Source of the DNA: Dallia pectoralis
Taxonomy: Eukaryota > Chordata > Actinopteri > Esociformes > Umbridae
Length of the DNA stretch: 64,000 nucleotides
NCBI GenBank assembly: GCA_029465975.1
Contig: CM055728.1
Location: 17,634,828-17,698,827 of the forward strand
Reading direction: 5' to 3'
The notes beneath the pieces were generated by a model. That model did no database searches and had not been told where the DNA came from. It worked only from the letters and a program-made list of their open reading frames with translations. The position numbers and the translations under genes were made by a program. Of this stretch, positions 59,589 through 64,000 are shown one piece after another. Within the stretch, counting starts at the first letter, position 1; every line of letters starts with the position of its first letter.

Positions 59589-60598
59589 TAGGGCTGCACG
59601 ATATTGGAAAAAAATTACATTGCGATATTTTTTTCCCCAACGATATATATTGCGATATTGCGAGCCATCAATCCAGGCTAAAGTCAATAATTACCATTCC
59701 ATCAGACCGTACCGTCAGACTCATGTAGGGCTCTGTTGTCCTGCTGGACCATAAGTCTGTTGTAGCTGCATAGTATTCCACGTGTGACAGCTCTGCTTCA
59801 ATCTGAGATTTGCATTTTCCATACAGCTCTAATATGTGCAGGATGGTATAACATACCGCGTGTCAAGCGTTCGGATCATTTTCTTAAATCCCTTTTTGGT
59901 GACAGTGTTTAATGGCAACATATCTTTAGCGATATAAAACATTATTTTTACGTTGTGGTGCCGTTTTAAGTGGTCAGACAAATTGGTGGTGTTTCCTTGT
60001 TTTGAGGCCACAACTTTATAACACTCCAGGCAAAGTACCTGTTTATGGTCAACATCCTAATTTTTGTAGCCGTTTATGTATAAAGTAATAATTATTATAC
60101 ATAATAATTACATCTCCCGACTCCTTGGTTGTGTAAATACATCCATCGTTTATTTAGCTACGCATGTAAACGATCAGGAACAACGAAAACATATCGTTTA
60201 GTGAATATTTTAGACAATGAAACGGTGAGTTCATGAGTTCGCTACGTGATCGTGGATTTAAGAGACACGAGAGAGAAGCTCCGGACCGCGCATGTTGCTA
60301 TCGGTTGCTACGACAACACAAACAAATTATTGCTAGTGCGCATGTCCATCATGACGTCATGGGCCAGTCGACGCGGAAGATCCAAGCTCCATGCTGGCTT
60401 TTTGAGCACTCGCATTGGAATGTACGGGGCTTCACGCAGAACACTGTATTCAGTTCTCTTAATACATTCATGGTGCTACCGTTCTCTTAATACATTTATG
60501 GGTGCTACCCTTCTTCACATCGCATGTTCCGACGGTGTGACTATCGCGCATGCGCACATCGCGATGTCGGTGTTAAAACCGAATATCGTTCAGCCCTA
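59589..60598 (-). mobile_element. hAT element with BED-finger remnant, 1010 bp
   Basis: Begins TAGGGCTGCACGATATTGG and ends CGAATATCGTTCAGCCCTA, inverted termini. It is flanked by a perfect 8-bp duplication ATGCCAGG (59581-59588 and 60599-60606). On the minus strand 59829-60011 reads SKQGNTTNLSDHLKRHHNVK, then KDMLPLNTVTKKGFKKMI, the BED zinc-finger end and the following block of ZBED/hAT transposases. The catalytic and dimerisation regions are missing, so it is a non-autonomous deletion derivative. It lies in plxna3 intron sequence. Confidence 0.88.
59829..60011 (-). pseudogene. ZBED-like hAT transposase fragment
   Basis: About 60 codons with the HLKRHH end of a BED finger and a DMLPLNTV...KGFKKMI...LDTRYVIPS block. 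The fragment lies inside the hAT element 59589-60598 and has no continuation on either side. Confidence 0.75.
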
Positions 60599-60606
60599 AT
60601 GCCAGG

Positions 60607-63600
60607 TATTTTTCATCCAACAAGTCTGAGTGTGTTATCAATATGTCACATTATTGTGTGGAAATATCTGCACAGGGACTTTAACATGCTCCCCTCCACT
60701 TCTCTCTTTATTATTCCTCGCTTAAATGCTGAATTCTTTTGTTAACATCTTTAGGTTGATTTTAAACTCTAATTCACATTGTTTGCAAACACAGTTGGAC
60801 GTATTTTATTTGTCAGCGGATGTGTTTTAGTGGTGCGTGACAAACCGGGTGGTGTTGCGAAAGAAGTAGCAGTAGACTTCACACAGTCTGAGGAGGCGTA
60901 TTCCTGCCAGCAAATAGCTGCATTGGTGTTAAACTCAATCTATTTTTCTAACAAAAAAACTAAATACATACTGTTGAATCATAGTTCCATTTAAGGGAAA
61001 GTGGATATTGCACAAGTTCAATCCTGTGGGTTTTCTGCCAATAACATTTGACTCTGAGGAACAGCTTGTTGCAGGCCAGTGTTGAGTGTGAGACTACCTG
61101 CCATAATGGGGAGCTGGAGAATGCGGGAGGAGGCTATATAATTGCACCATATCTCCTCTTAGAAGGGCTTGTTTGTTTTGGCAAAAGAATAGAGCACACA
61201 AGCCGCTTTCTGGAGCCGTGCGGAAATCACCCATGAACCCCTAGTACTTCCTGTCCCCAGCTGCCATCCAATGGCTTCGACTGGCATACAATTATGTCTG
61301 TAGGAGTGGAACCAGCGTTATATTTTACCGAGAACACGCTCTTATTGATAAATATTAATTACTGTCGTTGCCAAAAACGGAGCTGAATACAGCTATTTAA
61401 TGCGTTTGTATTGATTCGTAAGTTGATGCTCTAGACAAAACGAACTGTAATGCTACAAATTAAGAATGAACGATGATTGTATCTGATTGATTTGATTTTG
61501 CACCTGTACTCTTGTGTAGGTAATGAACAGCTGTGTCTTTGATGGGGATTCGGGCTAATTCTGTTACACATTATTGGGTACTTCCACTCTGACACTAAGG
61601 AAGATGCATTCCGCTGAAACAGCTGTAATGTAATCAACGGTTAACAAAAACTATTGAAATGTAGACCATACACTTCCATTAAAGTGGCTGCGGTTGGTTA
61701 CATCATTTCCTCCCGCGGTCCAAGTCGTTTTCACATCACCTCTGTGGAGGCTGCAGTGGGAATTATATTACTGGTGAAATAGGAAAAGCCGTTTTGGATC
61801 ATATAATCAATGATTCAGGAGTAGTCTGCGTATGACACCAAGGTTGTCAGGTGTACGTTATTGCTTGTGCCAAGGTGATTTCACCGCTGGTGTGTGTGTG
61901 TGTATGTGAGTATGTGAGTCTGCATACTGTGACATTTTTCCAATCCTGTACCATTTTCAACAGATGCATAAAAAATCAAGTTGTATTCAACATTTCTTGA
62001 TATTGGCTAATGTTATTAATATTAAATGCCAAGTAATGCATTGTTGTTTCAGCTTATTCTATGCACTAAACGGTACTACAGTAGGTCAAATGACAGGGTC
62101 TGTATTCCCACATCTCTTGTTATATTCTGCATAGTGGCGTCTGCCTCATTGGAATGGGAGCTAATTCCGCAATATAAATCACTATTGGGTGATGTTGTGG
62201 AGCGGGCCAGGGCCCAGATTTATGAGCCATCCTGGCCCACAGCAGGTTTGATCATGGGGAAATCTGTTTGCTGTAAATCCCCCAGTACAGAACAAGGCTG
62301 AGTGATGTTATGTCTGGAGAGAAGAGGGCCATTGTTCCCCATGTGTTGTGCTGAGGCTGGTTGACGCGTCACTATCAACGCCATCTCATGGGAAACCTTT
62401 TACACCTCTATCAAATTTGATCCATTTTCACTTTTTAATTGTCTTTGGAATGTGTTTTTATTGTTCCACAAAAATATTCCCACACTTGTGCTGTCACTGA
62501 TCCATAAATCTTCCCTTCTGGTTGAGAGATCAGGTTCATTTCCAGACTTCTGCTATTCAGGTTCTGCTTGCAACCTACACATGATTCCTCAGGTCCTCTG
62601 TCTTCATGTAAACACCGCAGTCATAGGGTCCGTGTTCATACTACATACCACTGCCATTGTAAACAAGCTATTTGTAGCCCCAGTGGACTGACTAGCCCAC
62701 ACCAGAGCAGAGGACTAGTAGTAGACCACCAGCTCCTCCTAACAGTCCCCATTAGGTTCACTGTTCCCAGACTGAAGCATGTTTCTGTTCAATAAGAGCA
62801 CATGAATAGTAGGAACCTATTCCTTAACCATAAATCCAGACATTAAAACTGAGGTATTGAACTGAGTAAAACTCAATGTATTATTGTAAAATGTGATTCC
62901 TGTTCCCGATGTATATCGTAAGACCAGAACAGTCCGCGTGCTTTCGTCTTCGTACGTCGATGCCTTGTGTTTCTTAACAATGTAGTCTGTATACGTACAG
63001 TCGTGTGACACAGTAAATACTCTTTCTCCTGGAAAAGCTCTTTTTTTGACATATTTCAATCTAATTTTCAAGCACATTCGTATGTTACCCAATTTCCCCA
63101 AAATAACATTGAAAACATTTCTGGAATTAAAATAAACAGAAATGCATGAATTTACTCATGTAGAAATAGTGAGTAACACCTCTACCTTTAACATCACACA
63201 AAAAGCTCAAATTAGTATCAGGTGCACAAAAACAGGTGCAAATCATTAGAAAGTCATTAAAGAGTGACTCATGGGGGTCCAGCCAAACATAACGATTTGA
63301 AACATGGTATAGTTTGGGTTTTACCATCTGGGTGTAAGGTCACAAATCATACACCGATAAAATGTCCTATCAGAAGCCCTCAGAAAACTCAAAAATTCAT
63401 ACACATGTGTCTCTGGCAGCTTTCAAAGTCAAGCAATTCGAAGTACATCATTACACTGTGCCACGGATTGCCTACAAATTGAGAAAAACTACATAGGACA
63501 TGTCAATAGCGTCGGAATGAGAGTGCATAATCCTTATGTCTTAAAATAGAATGAAAATATATACTTTACAGGGGGTGTTCTTACTTTTTCACATAACCCT

Positions 63601-63949
63601 ACCACATACATGATATTGCAAGACCAGCTATTTGCATCAACGCATTTGCAAATTGTTACGCAAATTGCATTCACGTGTGTGCTACGGAAACACTGGGAAC
63701 TAATGTTGGGCATTGTTGCAATTCCATTGTCTATTAATAGTGATTGACAGCCATTCTGGATGGTGATGACTCCACAATGTCACAAGCAATGTCTGAGTCA
63801 GGCACCGTACAACAGTGAACCAGAAGACAATACAGGGCAACGTTCCAAATGCTCTATTGGAATATCTGATGTAGTCTACACGATTAACACATATTTGCTA
63901 CTTATATTGCTCATAAAAGAGTAATATATATTTCATATGTATATTTTTT
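60607..63949. other. plxna3: plxna3 intron, right part
   Basis: No plexin exon recognised. A TG microsatellite lies at 61892-61907. The stretch 62930-63600 (with AAAAAGCTCAAATTAGTATC and a GGGGGTGTTCTTACTTTTTC end) may be an old Tc1-like DNA transposon, but no clean termini were found. Confidence 0.4.
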
Positions 63950-64000
63950 AGGGCTGGGATATTTAACGCGTTAATCTGATGCGTTAATTTCAAATGTTTA
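63950..64000. mobile_element. Left end of a probable hAT-like element, cut by the window edge
   Basis: TAGGGCTGGGATATTTAACG followed by CGTTAATCTGATGCGTTAAT looks like the terminus of a known fish hAT-type family with GCGTTAA motifs. The rest is outside the window. Confidence 0.5.

Noticed and set aside
57000..64000. Third plxna3 exon (rest of Sema and PSI domain)
   Set aside because: Looked for the plexin continuation after GHLKKV in all frames and found nothing convincing; probably to the right of the window.

Overview
This is vertebrate nuclear DNA, almost certainly from a ray-finned (teleost) fish. It is AT-rich, with short coding exons bounded by GT/AG splice sites and separated by large introns. 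The introns are full of DNA transposons typical of fish (several decayed Tc1/mariner copies, hAT and piggyBac elements), a tRNA-derived SINE-like copy and many minisatellites. The number of Tc1-like copies and the SINE-tail motif would suit a pike- or salmon-like lineage, but the species cannot be fixed from the sequence. There is no prokaryotic, viral or CRISPR-type system here.

Three protein genes are readable. (1) 1810-14500, minus strand: the 5' part of gripap1 (GRASP-1), a coiled-coil endosomal protein. Fourteen coding exons (354 codons) keep one frame, and the 3' part lies beyond the left edge. (2) 18105-29724, plus strand: complete ptpn18 (a PEST-family cytoplasmic tyrosine phosphatase). 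Fifteen coding exons give 476 residues, with the P-loop, the WPD loop, a tyrosine-rich tail and the conserved C-terminal CTH motif. (3) 50417-56618 and beyond the right edge, plus strand: the start of plxna3 (plexin-A3, a semaphorin co-receptor). A 394-codon first coding exon and a 61-codon second exon encode the signal peptide and most of the Sema domain.

Layout: 1-14500 gripap1, whose introns hold four minisatellites, a hAT MITE and a three-element transposon nest; 14501-18104 the divergent gripap1/ptpn18 spacer, which holds a large nested inverted repeat; 18105-29724 ptpn18 with three Tc1-like remnants in its introns; 29725-50328 a roughly 20 kb spacer with no convincing gene but a clean solo LTR, a Tc1-like copy, a SINE-like copy, a hAT MITE and a 1 kb 18-bp minisatellite; 50329-64000 the 5' end of plxna3, whose first coding intron carries a 2.1 kb minisatellite with a 157-bp higher-order period, and whose second coding intron carries an intact-ended hAT element.

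The three genes have unrelated jobs (endosomal recycling, tyrosine dephosphorylation, axon guidance), so their adjacency looks like plain synteny. The most notable structures are the nested piggyBac/hAT/hAT insertion (8958-12086), whose target-site duplications can still be read and order the events; the stacked palindromes between two divergent genes; the 801-bp solo LTR with 5-bp duplications just after ptpn18; and the higher-order minisatellite in plxna3. All family assignments rest on reading translated motifs and terminal repeats by eye; no database search was run.
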